A stretch of 64,000 nt of DNA from Sphingomonas sp. (GTDB lineage: Bacteria; Pseudomonadota; Alphaproteobacteria; Sphingomonadales; Sphingomonadaceae), in contig QFPK01000012.1 in the NCBI GenBank assembly GCA_003248865.1, positions 35,384 through 99,383 on the forward strand. The letters are read 5' to 3'. Shown here one piece after another: positions 10,570 to 17,875 of this stretch (position 1 is its first letter; each line of letters starts with the position of its first letter). The position numbers were made by a program, and so were the translations under genes. Below the pieces are notes generated by a model. That model ran no database searches, was not told where the DNA came from, and saw only the letters and a program-made list of their open reading frames with translations.

Positions 10570-12051
10570 GTGCTGGATCGCAGACGGTTCGTGGAGATGG
10601 CGGGTCTGGCCGCATTTGGGGCCGCCCTGGGCGGAGCGGGCCGCGCATCTGCGGCCGCTGCCGCGTTCGATCCGGCGACTGCGGATGCCTCCGCGATGGC
10701 GCTGGCGATGAAGCAGGGGCGGGTGACCTCGGCCGCGCTGGTGGAGACGGCGCTGACGCGGTTGGAGAAGGTGAACGGCACGCTGAACGCCTGCCGCTTT
10801 CTCTATGCGGACGAGGCGCGGGCGGCTGCCTCGCAGAAGCGGGCCGGTGCGGTGGCGGGCATTCCCACCTTCACCAAGGATCTGAGCGAGGAGAAGGGCC
10901 GCGCCTTCACCAAGGGCTGCCGGGCCTATGCGGACCGTGTGGGCGGGGCCGATGGCGGCACGACCGCCGCGATGCGGGCCGCCGGGCTGATTTCGCTGGG
11001 GCGCAGCACCACGCCGGAGTTCGGCCTGCTGCCCACCACCGAGCCGCTGCTGGGCGGCCCCACGCGCAACCCCTGGAATCCGGCGCACAGCTGCGGCGGA
11101 TCATCCGGCGGAGCGGGTGCGCTGGTGGCGGCAGGGGTGGTGCCTTTCGCCCACGCCTCTGACGGGGGTGGTTCCATCCGGATTCCGGCCAGTGCGAACG
11201 GGCTGGTGGGGCTGAAGCCTTCGCGTGCCCGGATGGCGGGCGAGGAAGGGCGCAAGGAGCTGACTGCCGTCGCCGTGAACGGCTGCCTCAGCCGCAGCGT
11301 GCGCGACACCGCCGCCTGGCTGGCGGCGCTGGAAGCGAAGGCGGGGTCGCTGAAACCGGTGGGGTTGGTGACGGGGGCATCCCGGCGCCCCTTGCGCATC
11401 GGCCTGCGCGCCGCGCTGCCGGGGGTTGCCGTGCATGCCGATGTGCTGACGGTGTTCGACAGCGCGACCGCGTTGCTGAAACGACTGGGGCATCGCCCGG
11501 TGGAGGCGCCCCCGCCTTATGACACGCCGCGCGTGAGCGAGGCTTTTCTGGCGCTGTGGAGCATGGGCGCGGCAGAAGATGTGCGCGGCGTGGCGACCTA
11601 TCTGGGCCGGGCGCCCGGTTCTGATGATGTGGAGCCTGCGACACTGGCCTTTGCGGCGCGGGCTGCGGCGCTGACGCCGGAGCAGCGTGACGCGGCGCTC
11701 GTTGTGCTGAAAACGGCGGTGGCGGCCTATCTGGAGCAGTTCGATTCCTTCGACGTGCTGATGACTCCGGTGCTGACGGCCCCGCCGCCCGAGGTCGGCT
11801 GGATGGGGCCGGGCGTGCCGTTCGACACGCTGCTGGAGCGGGTGGTGGCGCTGGTGGCCTACACGCCAATGGAGAATGTGGCCGGCGCGCCTGCCATTTC
11901 ATTGCCGTTGGGGATGTCTGCCACGGGGCTGCCCATCGGGCTGCAGTTCAGCGCGCCGCCCGGCGAGGAGCGGCGGTTGCTGGAGTTGGCCTATGCGATC
12001 GAGCGGGCGCGGCCCTGGGCGCGGCTGAAGCCCGCCGTGTGGGCGGCCTGA
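10570..12051 (+). CDS. Tat-exported amidase (amidase signature family)
   Basis: 493 aa. The start is taken as GTG 10570, preceded by GGGAG at good spacing, giving MLDRRRFVEMAGLAAFGAAL, a short twin-arginine signal; longer in-frame starts exist at 10513 (TTG) and 10540 (ATG) but lack a ribosome site. The amidase-signature Ser-cisSer-Lys triad is complete: K103 (FTKDLSEEKG), S178 (CGGSSGG) and S202 (GGGSIRIPAS). Hydrolyses an amide bond of unknown substrate, probably in the periplasm. Followed by aat after 15 bp. Confidence 0.9.
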   Translation: MLDRRRFVEMAGLAAFGAALGGAGRASAAAAAFDPATADASAMALAMKQGRVTSAALVETALTRLEKVNGTLNACRFLYADEARAAASQKRAGAVAGIPTFTKDLSEEKGRAFTKGCRAYADRVGGADGGTTAAMRAAGLISLGRSTTPEFGLLPTTEPLLGGPTRNPWNPAHSCGGSSGGAGALVAAGVVPFAHASDGGGSIRIPASANGLVGLKPSRARMAGEEGRKELTAVAVNGCLSRSVRDTAAWLAALEAKAGSLKPVGLVTGASRRPLRIGLRAALPGVAVHADVLTVFDSATALLKRLGHRPVEAPPPYDTPRVSEAFLALWSMGAAEDVRGVATYLGRAPGSDDVEPATLAFAARAAALTPEQRDAALVVLKTAVAAYLEQFDSFDVLMTPVLTAPPPEVGWMGPGVPFDTLLERVVALVAYTPMENVAGAPAISLPLGMSATGLPIGLQFSAPPGEERRLLELAYAIERARPWARLKPAVWAA

Positions 12052-12066
12052 AATGCGGAGACTGAG

Positions 12067-12897
12067 ATGGGAACGCTGACCGGACGGCCCGGCGGGGGGC
12101 AGAAGCAGCGGCTGGAAACCGCGCTGCTGCTGCGCGCCTATTCCGCCGGGCTGTTCCCCATGGCCGACACCCGGGAGGCGGCGGACGTGTTCTGGGTGGA
12201 ACCGCGACGGCGGGGCATCCTGCCGCTGGGCGGGTTCCATCTGTCGCGGTCTCTGGCGAAGGTGCTGAAGCAGGAGCGTTTCCTGCACACGCGCGACGTG
12301 GCGTTCGGCGCCGTGATCCGCGCCTGTGCCGAGGCCGCGCCGGGGCGCGAGCAGAGCTGGATCAACGGCAGCATCCTGGATGCCTATTCGCGGCTGCATG
12401 CCGAGGGGCACGCCCACAGTATCGAGACCTGGGACCGGGACGGCCGGCTGGTGGGTGGGCTTTACGGCGTGCGGCTGGGAGCGGCGTTTTTCGGGGAGAG
12501 CATGTTCAGCCGCGCGACCGACGCCAGCAAGGCGGCGCTGGCGCATCTGGTGGCGCGGCTGCGGCTGGGCGGGTTCCAGTTGCTGGACACCCAGTTCCTG
12601 ACGGCGCATCTGGCCCGCTTCGGGGCGATGGAGGTGAAGCGCGCCCAATATCTGTCAATGCTGGATCAGGCCGTGATACGACCCGCGGACTGGGCTCTCA
12701 TGGACCGGGAGGGCGGTCAGGCTTCCGGGGTTGTGGCCGGAGCGGGGGTGGCAGGCGCGGCGGGTGCTTCGGGCTTCGCGGGCGCAGGTTTCGCGGCTGA
12801 ACCGCTTTTCTTTCCGCTGGAATTGCCCGTGGAACTGCTGGGCGCCTTGGGGCCGTCCGGGAAGCGCATCGTGCAGCTTTTGAGCCAGACATCATAG
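12067..12897 (+). CDS. aat: Leucyl/phenylalanyl-tRNA--protein transferase
   Basis: 276 aa; adds Leu or Phe from tRNA to N-terminal Arg/Lys of proteins, making them ClpAP/ClpS substrates (N-degron pathway, cytoplasm). Family motifs: LLLRAYSAGLFPMAD, FWVEPRRRGILPL, SWINGSILDAY, HSIETWD, GLYGVRLGAAFFGESMFS, LLDTQFLTAHLARFGA. The catalytic domain ends near residue 215 (IRPADWAL). The last about 57 residues are an Ala/Gly-rich extension encoded entirely antisense to the 3' end of the convergent DUF2155 gene (181-bp overlap), so it probably arose by stop-codon loss and may not be functional. Confidence 0.95.
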   Translation: MGTLTGRPGGGQKQRLETALLLRAYSAGLFPMADTREAADVFWVEPRRRGILPLGGFHLSRSLAKVLKQERFLHTRDVAFGAVIRACAEAAPGREQSWINGSILDAYSRLHAEGHAHSIETWDRDGRLVGGLYGVRLGAAFFGESMFSRATDASKAALAHLVARLRLGGFQLLDTQFLTAHLARFGAMEVKRAQYLSMLDQAVIRPADWALMDREGGQASGVVAGAGVAGAAGASGFAGAGFAAEPLFFPLELPVELLGALGPSGKRIVQLLSQTS

Positions 12898-13322
12898 ACC
12901 GGGTGCACGAACGGGTTCAGCGACGGCGATTCGGCGAACAGCCAGCCTGAAAAAATCGATTTGGCGGCGCCCTGCGGCTTGCCCTGAACCGGCGCCGGGG
13001 TTTCCGCCACCTGCACGAAGGCGGCCGATTGCGGGCGTTCGAAGGGCTGGGTCTTGTCGCAGGTCTGCAGGATGCCGGCGATGCGGCCGAAGCTGAAGCG
13101 CTCGCCCGGCTTCAGGGTGAATTCCGCCGTGGTGCCCAGCCGCTTGTCCAGCACGCCGATCACGGCGGTGCGGTCCGTTGGCGCAGGGGCGGCCGGACGG
13201 GTGGCGGTGGTGGCTGCGCGCGGGGCCGGTTTCGCAGGGGCGGCCTTTTCAGCCGCGGGCTGCGCGGCGAGGGCCGCCGGGATCGCGACCAGCAGCGCGG
13301 CCGATAAGTGCTTGACCGTCAT
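12717..13322 (-). CDS. DUF2155 family exported protein
   Basis: 201 aa. Signal peptide (HLSAALLVAIPAALAAQ), an Ala/Pro/Lys-rich linker to about residue 45, then the DUF2155 domain (TAVIGVLDKRLG, FSFGRIAGILQTCDKTQPFE, GWLFAESPSLNPFVHPVYDVWLKSC). The domain ends near residue 145; the remaining Ser/Ala/Pro/Lys-rich tail overlaps the 3' end of aat on the other strand. Its start overlaps the stop of mlaD by four bases. The family is confined largely to alphaproteobacteria and is commonly next to NDUFA12 and mlaD genes; function unknown, perhaps envelope-related. Confidence 0.92.
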   Translation of the reverse strand: MTVKHLSAALLVAIPAALAAQPAAEKAAPAKPAPRAATTATRPAAPAPTDRTAVIGVLDKRLGTTAEFTLKPGERFSFGRIAGILQTCDKTQPFERPQSAAFVQVAETPAPVQGKPQGAAKSIFSGWLFAESPSLNPFVHPVYDVWLKSCTMRFPDGPKAPSSSTGNSSGKKSGSAAKPAPAKPEAPAAPATPAPATTPEA

Positions 13323-13828
13323 TCCGCGGCGCCGGCAGGCTCGCTTTTCGCGGGTTCGGATTTGGCCGTTTCATCCCCGCCGCTGCGGTTGATGACGGAA
13401 CCGATCAGGCCCATCAGGTCGGTCGAGCCCTGCGTGTCGGTGATCTCGTCGCCGGCTGCGAGCATCTCCGGATCCCCGCCGGGCACCAGCGAGATGAAGT
13501 TGCCGCCCAGCAGGCCTTCCGAGGTGATGGCGGCGGAGCTGTCGAGCGGGAGCTTCACGGCGCTGTCCACCGAGAGGGTGATCACGGCCTGATAGGTGGC
13601 GGGATCGAGCCTTTGCGACGTGACGGCGCCCACCTTCATGCCCGATACGCGCACGTCCGAGCCCACCGCAATCCCTGCGGCGTTGGGGAATTTCGCGCTA
13701 AGTTCATAGCGGCTGCCGCCGGTGCTGCCGGTGCGGCCCAGCGTGAAGGCCAGGAACCAGGCCGCGACCAGAAGCACGGCAAGGCCCGTCAGCGCTTCGA
13801 CCACATGTTCCTTCAGGATCTGGGGCAT
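13319..13828 (-). CDS. mlaD: MlaD-type MCE domain protein
   Basis: 169 aa. One N-terminal membrane helix (VVEALTGLAVLLVAAWFLAFTLG) then a single MCE domain (about 40-130: YELSAKFPNAAGIAVGSDVRVSGMKVG, GLLGGNFISLVPGG). MlaD is the periplasmic hexameric ring of the phospholipid transport ABC system that keeps outer-membrane lipid asymmetry. The partner ATPase and permease (MlaF, MlaE) are not in this window. The tail is charged and low-complexity (AKSEPAKSEPAG). Twelve bp downstream of the NDUFA12 gene and overlapping DUF2155, so probably one transcript. Confidence 0.93.
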   Translation of the reverse strand: MPQILKEHVVEALTGLAVLLVAAWFLAFTLGRTGSTGGSRYELSAKFPNAAGIAVGSDVRVSGMKVGAVTSQRLDPATYQAVITLSVDSAVKLPLDSSAAITSEGLLGGNFISLVPGGDPEMLAAGDEITDTQGSTDLMGLIGSVINRSGGDETAKSEPAKSEPAGAAE

Positions 13829-13840
13829 GGCTGGGACCCG

Positions 13841-14212
13841 TTACTCGCCCGGAGTCCAGGCGCGATAGTCGGCCGCCGAGGCCGCGCGGGCCTTGCCGGC
13901 GCTGATCGCGCCCGGCGGCAGTTCTGCGTTCGCTGATCCGGTGGGGTTGGGGCGCCAGGGCTTTTCCCAGGCCTTCACCGGCAGCGGAACCTGGCTCGGC
14001 GCCTCGTTCCGGCTGTTGTGCAGCCACAAATGCCATTCGGGGGGCACGCGGCTGGAATCATTGTCCGTCGCGTAGATCACCCAGCGTTTGCCGCCGCCTT
14101 CATAATAGACGTTGCCGTCGCCATCGCGCCCGACTTCCTGTCCGGTGCGGAGCGTTTGCAGCCAGGTTCCGAAGGTCTGGCCGGACCACCAGGTGAAGAG
14201 ATTGAAGCCCAT
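13841..14212 (-). CDS. NADH:ubiquinone oxidoreductase 17.2 kDa accessory subunit (NDUFA12-like)
   Basis: 123 aa, homologous to the mitochondrial complex I subunit NDUFA12/B17.2. Recognised by GRDGDGNVYYEGGGKRWVIYATDNDSSRVPPEWHLWLH and the C-terminal PWRPNPTGS. A peripheral accessory subunit of inner-membrane complex I found in alphaproteobacteria and mitochondria. Together with the NDUFS4-like gene at 59180 it is a strong marker of the class. First gene of an apparent NDUFA12-mlaD-DUF2155 operon. Confidence 0.96.
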   Translation of the reverse strand: MGFNLFTWWSGQTFGTWLQTLRTGQEVGRDGDGNVYYEGGGKRWVIYATDNDSSRVPPEWHLWLHNSRNEAPSQVPLPVKAWEKPWRPNPTGSANAELPPGAISAGKARAASAADYRAWTPGE

Positions 14213-14275
14213 GCCTTGCCCCTAGCTTGTGACCCCCGACTTGTGAAGAGCGCGGGTGCGCAAGGTGCGTCGCTT

Positions 14276-14354
14276 ACCAGTTCACCCTGTCGCCGTCCCG
14301 GCGACTAGCAACTCACCCTGTCGCCGGCCCGGCGACTACCAGCTGACCTTGTCG
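14276..14354. repeat. Three tandem degenerate copies of a ~30-bp unit at the 3' end of the DUF192 gene
   Basis: On the plus strand the unit reads approximately CAGTTCACCCTGTCGCCG followed by TCCCGGCGACTAG; it recurs as ACTCACCCTGTCGCCG/GCCCGGCGACTAC and AGCTGACCTTGTCGCC. The last copy is the final codons of the DUF192 gene (GDKVSW plus stop), so the two outer copies are duplications of the gene's 3' end, each carrying CTA, i.e. a TAG stop on the coding strand, at the equivalent place. Short GTCGCCG-CGGCGAC inverted repeats within each unit can form hairpins. Confidence 0.7.
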
Positions 14355-14851
14355 CCCGGGCGGGCGCCGATGCGGTCCGCTTCTCCGCCCGCCAGTTCCA
14401 GCACGGCCGCCACGGGGCCCGCCGACATCAGCGCGGCGCGCGATTTCGGCACCGCGTTGGAGACGATGTTGCGGATACGGCCGTCCGCGCCGATGAACAG
14501 CAGGTCGAGTGGGATCAGCGTGTTTTCCATCCAGAAGCCGGCCTGACGCGGCGGGTTCATCGGGAAGATCATGCCCGTGTTCGGCGCCATCTTGGTGCGG
14601 AACATCATGCCGTGCGCCTGCTGCGCCTCGGTCTGCGCAACCTCCACCTTATAGGCATGAATCTTGCCGGACGAAGCCGTCACGATGGTGAGCGGCACCA
14701 CCTTCAGGCCGGTCTGCGGTTTCCCGGCGGCGATCGATCCCGTCGCGAAGGCAGGCGCGGCGGCAGGCAATGCCGCCAGTGCCAGCGCCAGCGCGAAGGC
14801 TCTAACCGAGCGGTGCCAGCTGGACTGCAAGCGCGCCACGCGGGCCGTCAT
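14336..14851 (-). CDS. DUF192 family exported protein
   Basis: 171 aa with start ATG 14851. Signal peptide (RSVRAFALALALAALPAAAPAFA), then the DUF192 domain: KVEVAQTEAQQAHGMMFRTKMAPNTGMIFPM, GFWMENTLIPLDLLFIGADGRI, AVLELAGGEADRIGARPGDKV. Periplasmic, function unknown. A longer frame to 14947 only reads through the cold-shock gene. With this start the 5' end overlaps the cold-shock gene by 50 bp; a start inside the signal sequence cannot be excluded. Stop codon lies in a small tandem repeat. Confidence 0.88.
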   Translation of the reverse strand: MTARVARLQSSWHRSVRAFALALALAALPAAAPAFATGSIAAGKPQTGLKVVPLTIVTASSGKIHAYKVEVAQTEAQQAHGMMFRTKMAPNTGMIFPMNPPRQAGFWMENTLIPLDLLFIGADGRIRNIVSNAVPKSRAALMSAGPVAAVLELAGGEADRIGARPGDKVSW

Positions 14852-15398
14852 GGATGCGGGCGAGGATGGCCTGGCCGGGGAGCAGCGCCTCGAAGCCGCC
14901 GCGCCGGACCGTTTCCATATGAACAAACACCTGGGTGACACCATCATCCCTCAGCAGGAAACCATAGCCCTTGGAGCGGTTGAACCAGCGGACCTCGACG
15001 GTCTCGAAATCGCCGGCATCCTCCAGATAGTTCAGAGGGTCGACGCGGTTGGAGTTGCGATCCTCGATCTTGTCCTGATCGGGCCCGGTCGCCTGGCTCA
15101 GATCCATCTCCAGAATCGCGACGGCCTGGCGGCCGCGCGGGCCTTTGCGGGACACAAACGTGAGCGCCGTGCCTTCGGGCAGTGATTTTCGGCCGATCTG
15201 ACCCAGCAGATTATAGTGAAGCAGGATGTCGCCGCCCCCATCATCCGGGGTGACGAAGCCGTAACCTTTCACCATGTCGAACCATTTGACTCGTCCGGAA
15301 ATCGTGTCTCCGGCCTCGTCGCCCCCGGTCCGGGCCGCGGCCTGCACCGCGTCCACGCTTTCGGAGACTTCATTCACCACTGCCCTGTTCCCTTCCAT
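14802..15398 (-). CDS. Cold-shock protein with two cold-shock domains
   Basis: 198 aa. Two CSD OB folds: one at about 33-100 (GRVKWFDMVKGYGFVTPDDGGGDILLHY) and one at about 132-197 (VEVRWFNRSKGYGFLLRDDGVTQVFVHM), each with the RNP1-like KGYGF core; the second has the weaker RNP2. They are joined by an acidic linker. Dual-CSD proteins of this type are typical of alphaproteobacteria and bind RNA or ssDNA, acting as RNA chaperones in cold or stationary phase (family knowledge). Start ATG 15398 is preceded by GAAAGG; the frame extends upstream without conserved sequence. A 157-bp leader region separates it from the divergent CoxG-like gene. Confidence 0.93.
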   Translation of the reverse strand: MEGNRAVVNEVSESVDAVQAAARTGGDEAGDTISGRVKWFDMVKGYGFVTPDDGGGDILLHYNLLGQIGRKSLPEGTALTFVSRKGPRGRQAVAILEMDLSQATGPDQDKIEDRNSNRVDPLNYLEDAGDFETVEVRWFNRSKGYGFLLRDDGVTQVFVHMETVRRGGFEALLPGQAILARIHDGPRGALAVQLAPLG

Positions 15399-15595
15399 GA
15401 AGGCCTTTCGAATTTTGCGACGACCCGGCGGCCTAATATGGTTCAGCCAACATTCCCGCACACATGCCCCTGCCTGCGACAATTTGCGCAAACAGATTAA
15501 CACAGCCTGTGCGGAGATGTTCCACCACAGCCCGTGATGCGTTACGCTAACACAGGATGAACCTGACGCAAGCGCGGGTTTTTTACACCATCGTC

Positions 15596-16030
15596 ATGAA
15601 AGTCCAAATTGAGATGACGTTGACCGGTGAAGTTCGAATCGGCGCGACGCCAGACATGGTGTGGGCGGCGCTGACCGATCCCGAACGGATTTCGCAATGG
15701 GGAAATGGACAGATCGACAACCTGCAGACCCTGCAACCGGCCGGGGAGGGCCGTTTGCGGGGTGTATGGGCGGCCGATGTCGAATCGGCCGGATTCGATC
15801 TGACCCTGAATGATTCGCCGGATGGTGGTACACTGCTGGGCTTCAGCGCCGACGGTCCGGGCATGGCCGATGAAGATGGCGGGGACGCGCGCCTGCAGCG
15901 CTTGCTGCAGGCCGTGAAATCCACTGTCGAACATGAAGTCCAGGCGGCTGTGCCCGGCCTGCCGGGCTGGCTGTGGATCGGTGGCTTGGTGCTGCTCGTT
16001 CTCGTTTCGGTGGCGTGGCTGCTCAACTGA
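15596..16030 (+). CDS. CoxG-like SRPBCC domain protein with C-terminal membrane anchor
   Basis: 144 aa from ATG 15596 (an alternative ATG at 15557 adds 13 residues; neither has a clear ribosome site). N-terminal SRPBCC/START-like fold (MTLTGEVRIGATPDMVWAALTDPERISQW) and a C-terminal helix (LPGWLWIGGLVLLVLVSVAWLL). This domain plus tail anchor is the CoxG (CO dehydrogenase subunit G) layout, a protein that anchors molybdenum hydroxylases to the inner membrane. The stop overlaps the start of xdhC (TGATG), supporting a role with molybdenum enzymes. No CO dehydrogenase structural genes are present. Confidence 0.8.
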   Translation: MKVQIEMTLTGEVRIGATPDMVWAALTDPERISQWGNGQIDNLQTLQPAGEGRLRGVWAADVESAGFDLTLNDSPDGGTLLGFSADGPGMADEDGGDARLQRLLQAVKSTVEHEVQAAVPGLPGWLWIGGLVLLVLVSVAWLLN

Positions 16031-16965
16031 TGTCGACCCCGATGTTGGACGAGACGGACGCGCTGTTGGCGCGCGCGCGTGAGTGGCAGGCAGACGGCCA
16101 TGGTTTGGCGCTGGCGACGGTGGTGAAGACCTGGGGCTCCGCGCCGCGACGGCCGGGCGCGATGCTGTTGGTACGCGATGACGGGTTGTTTGAAGGCAGC
16201 GTTTCCGGCGGCTGCGTGGAAGGCGCCGTGATCGAGGCGGCGAAGGCCCGCATCGCAAAAGGTGGCGGCGAACTGCTGGAATTCGGCGTGGCGAGCGAGA
16301 TGGCCTGGGAGGTCGGGCTGGCCTGCGGCGGCGAGATTGCCGTGCTGGTGCAGGCGCTGGACGACAGCGGCTTCCCGCCGGATTTGCTGGATCGGCTGGG
16401 CACGGCCCGTGCCGCCGGCGAGGCGGTGACCATCGGTTTCGAATTCGCCAGCGGCCGGGCCGTGGAGAATGCCGACGGCGATTTCCGCCACCGCTTCGAT
16501 CCGCCGCTGCGGCTGATGCTGGTGGGGGCGGTGCATATCACGCAGGCGCTGGCCCCCATGGCCGCCGCGCTCGGGCACAAGGTGATGATCGTCGATCCGC
16601 GCGGTGCATTCGCCGCGGGGCCGCGTTTCACCGGCTTCGAAGTGGACAGCCGTTGGCCAGATGAGGCGTTGGCGGATTGGCAGCCGGATTCGGCGACGGC
16701 CGTGGTGACATTGAGCCACGACCCCAAGCTGGACGATGTGGCGTTGGCCGCCGCGCTCAGATCTGACGCTTACTACATCGCCGCGCTGGGCAGCCGGAAA
16801 AGCCATGCGGCGCGGCTGCAGCGGCTGGCGGCGCTGGGCTTCAATGCGGAGGCGCTGGCACGGATCGACGGCCCGGCAGGTCTTTCCATCGGCGCGGCCA
16901 ATCCCGCCGAGATCGCTCTGAGCATTGCCGCCGGAATGGTCGCAGCCTGGCGGAAACGGGATTGA
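16030..16965 (+). CDS. xdhC: XdhC family molybdenum hydroxylase maturation protein
   Basis: 311 aa. N-terminal XdhC_CoxI domain with ATVVKTWGSAPRRPGAML and GSVSGGCVEG (C62); C-terminal Rossmann domain (LRLMLVGAVHITQALAPMAAALGH, then AALGSRKSHAARLQRL). XdhC/CoxI proteins bind molybdenum cofactor, help add the terminal sulphur and insert the cofactor into xanthine dehydrogenase or CO dehydrogenase. Start ATG 16030 overlaps the stop of the CoxG-like gene by one base. The MobA-like gene follows after 25 bp. The client enzyme is outside the window. Confidence 0.93.
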   Translation: MSTPMLDETDALLARAREWQADGHGLALATVVKTWGSAPRRPGAMLLVRDDGLFEGSVSGGCVEGAVIEAAKARIAKGGGELLEFGVASEMAWEVGLACGGEIAVLVQALDDSGFPPDLLDRLGTARAAGEAVTIGFEFASGRAVENADGDFRHRFDPPLRLMLVGAVHITQALAPMAAALGHKVMIVDPRGAFAAGPRFTGFEVDSRWPDEALADWQPDSATAVVTLSHDPKLDDVALAAALRSDAYYIAALGSRKSHAARLQRLAALGFNAEALARIDGPAGLSIGAANPAEIALSIAAGMVAAWRKRD

Positions 16966-16990
16966 AGGTGCGCAAGCCCGGAGGGCTGCA

Positions 16991-17548
16991 ATGACAGTCG
17001 GCGCCGTCGTGCTGGCGGCCGGGCTGAGCCGCCGCATGGGGGCCGCCAAGTTGGTGTTGCCCGTGGACGGCGTGCCCATGCTGGCTCGGACTTTGGCGGC
17101 AGTGCGGGAGGCCGGGCTGCCCGCGCTGCTGGTGACGGGCGGGCATGGGGAGGCCGTACGGGCCGTGGCGGGCGATGTTCCCCATGTACGTGCAGCGGAC
17201 CATGCCGAGGGCCTTGCGGAAAGCCTGAAGGCCGGGCTGCGAGCGGCACCCGATGCGTGGGCTGGAGCGCTGGTGGTGCTGGGCGACATGCCGTTCGTGC
17301 AGGCTGAAACCCTGCGCGCCTTGGCCACCACTCTGGCGGCGGGCGCCGACGCTGTGGTTCCGGTACAGCACGGACGGCAGGGCAATCCGGCCGGGTTTGC
17401 GCGACGCGTCTGGGCGTCGCTGATGGAGCTGGACGGCGATCGTGGCGCGCGCGGGCTGTTGGATACGTTGGGCGCGGTGGAGGTGCCGGTGGACGACCCC
17501 GGCATCCATCGCGATCTGGACCGGCCGGAGGACCTGGCGGGCGGGTAG
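16991..17548 (+). CDS. MobA-like nucleotidyltransferase (MocA type)
   Basis: 185 aa. N-terminal NTP-binding loop VVLAAGLSRRMGAAKLVLPVDG, then GDMPFV with the metal-binding aspartate, and GNPAGFARRVW. This is the MocA/NboR-like group that transfers CMP or GMP to molybdopterin to make the dinucleotide cofactor; MocA (CMP) is the usual partner of XdhC. Start ATG 16991 has GGAGGG in front. Last gene of the CoxG-xdhC-mocA-like operon; followed by intergenic element B. Confidence 0.9.
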   Translation: MTVGAVVLAAGLSRRMGAAKLVLPVDGVPMLARTLAAVREAGLPALLVTGGHGEAVRAVAGDVPHVRAADHAEGLAESLKAGLRAAPDAWAGALVVLGDMPFVQAETLRALATTLAAGADAVVPVQHGRQGNPAGFARRVWASLMELDGDRGARGLLDTLGAVEVPVDDPGIHRDLDRPEDLAGG

Positions 17549-17555
17549 GGCGCGC

Positions 17556-17785
17556 CTTTTCGCCTCAGGCGGGCCAAGGAAATGATTTCCTTGGCAATCC
17601 TCTTGATTGGGGTTGGATCACACAGCTTGGGTTGACGATGTCTGTTGATTGCTTGCGGCGCTTCGATGGGGCTTGCTGGCGCCGCAGGCAATCAACACCA
17701 GTCACGTTTGCAACCCATACGCCAGCCCACCCAAATCGAGGGTGCAGGGAAATCATTTCCCTGCCGGGTGCAGGGCAGAGCCCTG
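17556..17785 (+). repeat. Multi-hairpin intergenic element, copy B
   Basis: Full but divergent copy between the convergent MobA-like and rpoH genes. Hairpin 1 at 17573-17595 is GCCAAGGAAAT/ATTTCCTTGGC, i.e. both sides of the stem differ from copy A yet still pair. The central hairpin has 18-bp arms (17644-17661 and 17679-17696, one mismatch). Hairpin 3 at 17744-17764 is an inverted copy of hairpin 1 of other copies; hairpin 4 at 17771-17785 is CAGGGC AGA GCCCTG. A degenerate half of the CCCGGG-type palindrome of copies G and H lies just downstream at about 17840-17862. Confidence 0.85.
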
Positions 17786-17875
17786 TCTGCCGGAGGCTCC
17801 TGAATATTAATCCCGCCCGGCGCGTGAGAAGAGCAGCGGGACCCCGGGCCGAGCCCGGGGGACGAAAGGTGCGGG

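Noticed and set aside
10398..10781. N-terminal extension of the DegP-like protein to 10781
   Set aside because: The extra residues are antisense to the amidase gene; the signal sequence starts at the inner ATG 10397.
15583..17691. 702-codon minus-strand frame opposite the CoxG-XdhC-MobA-like operon
   Set aside because: Ser/Pro/Ala-rich shadow of three well-supported plus-strand genes.
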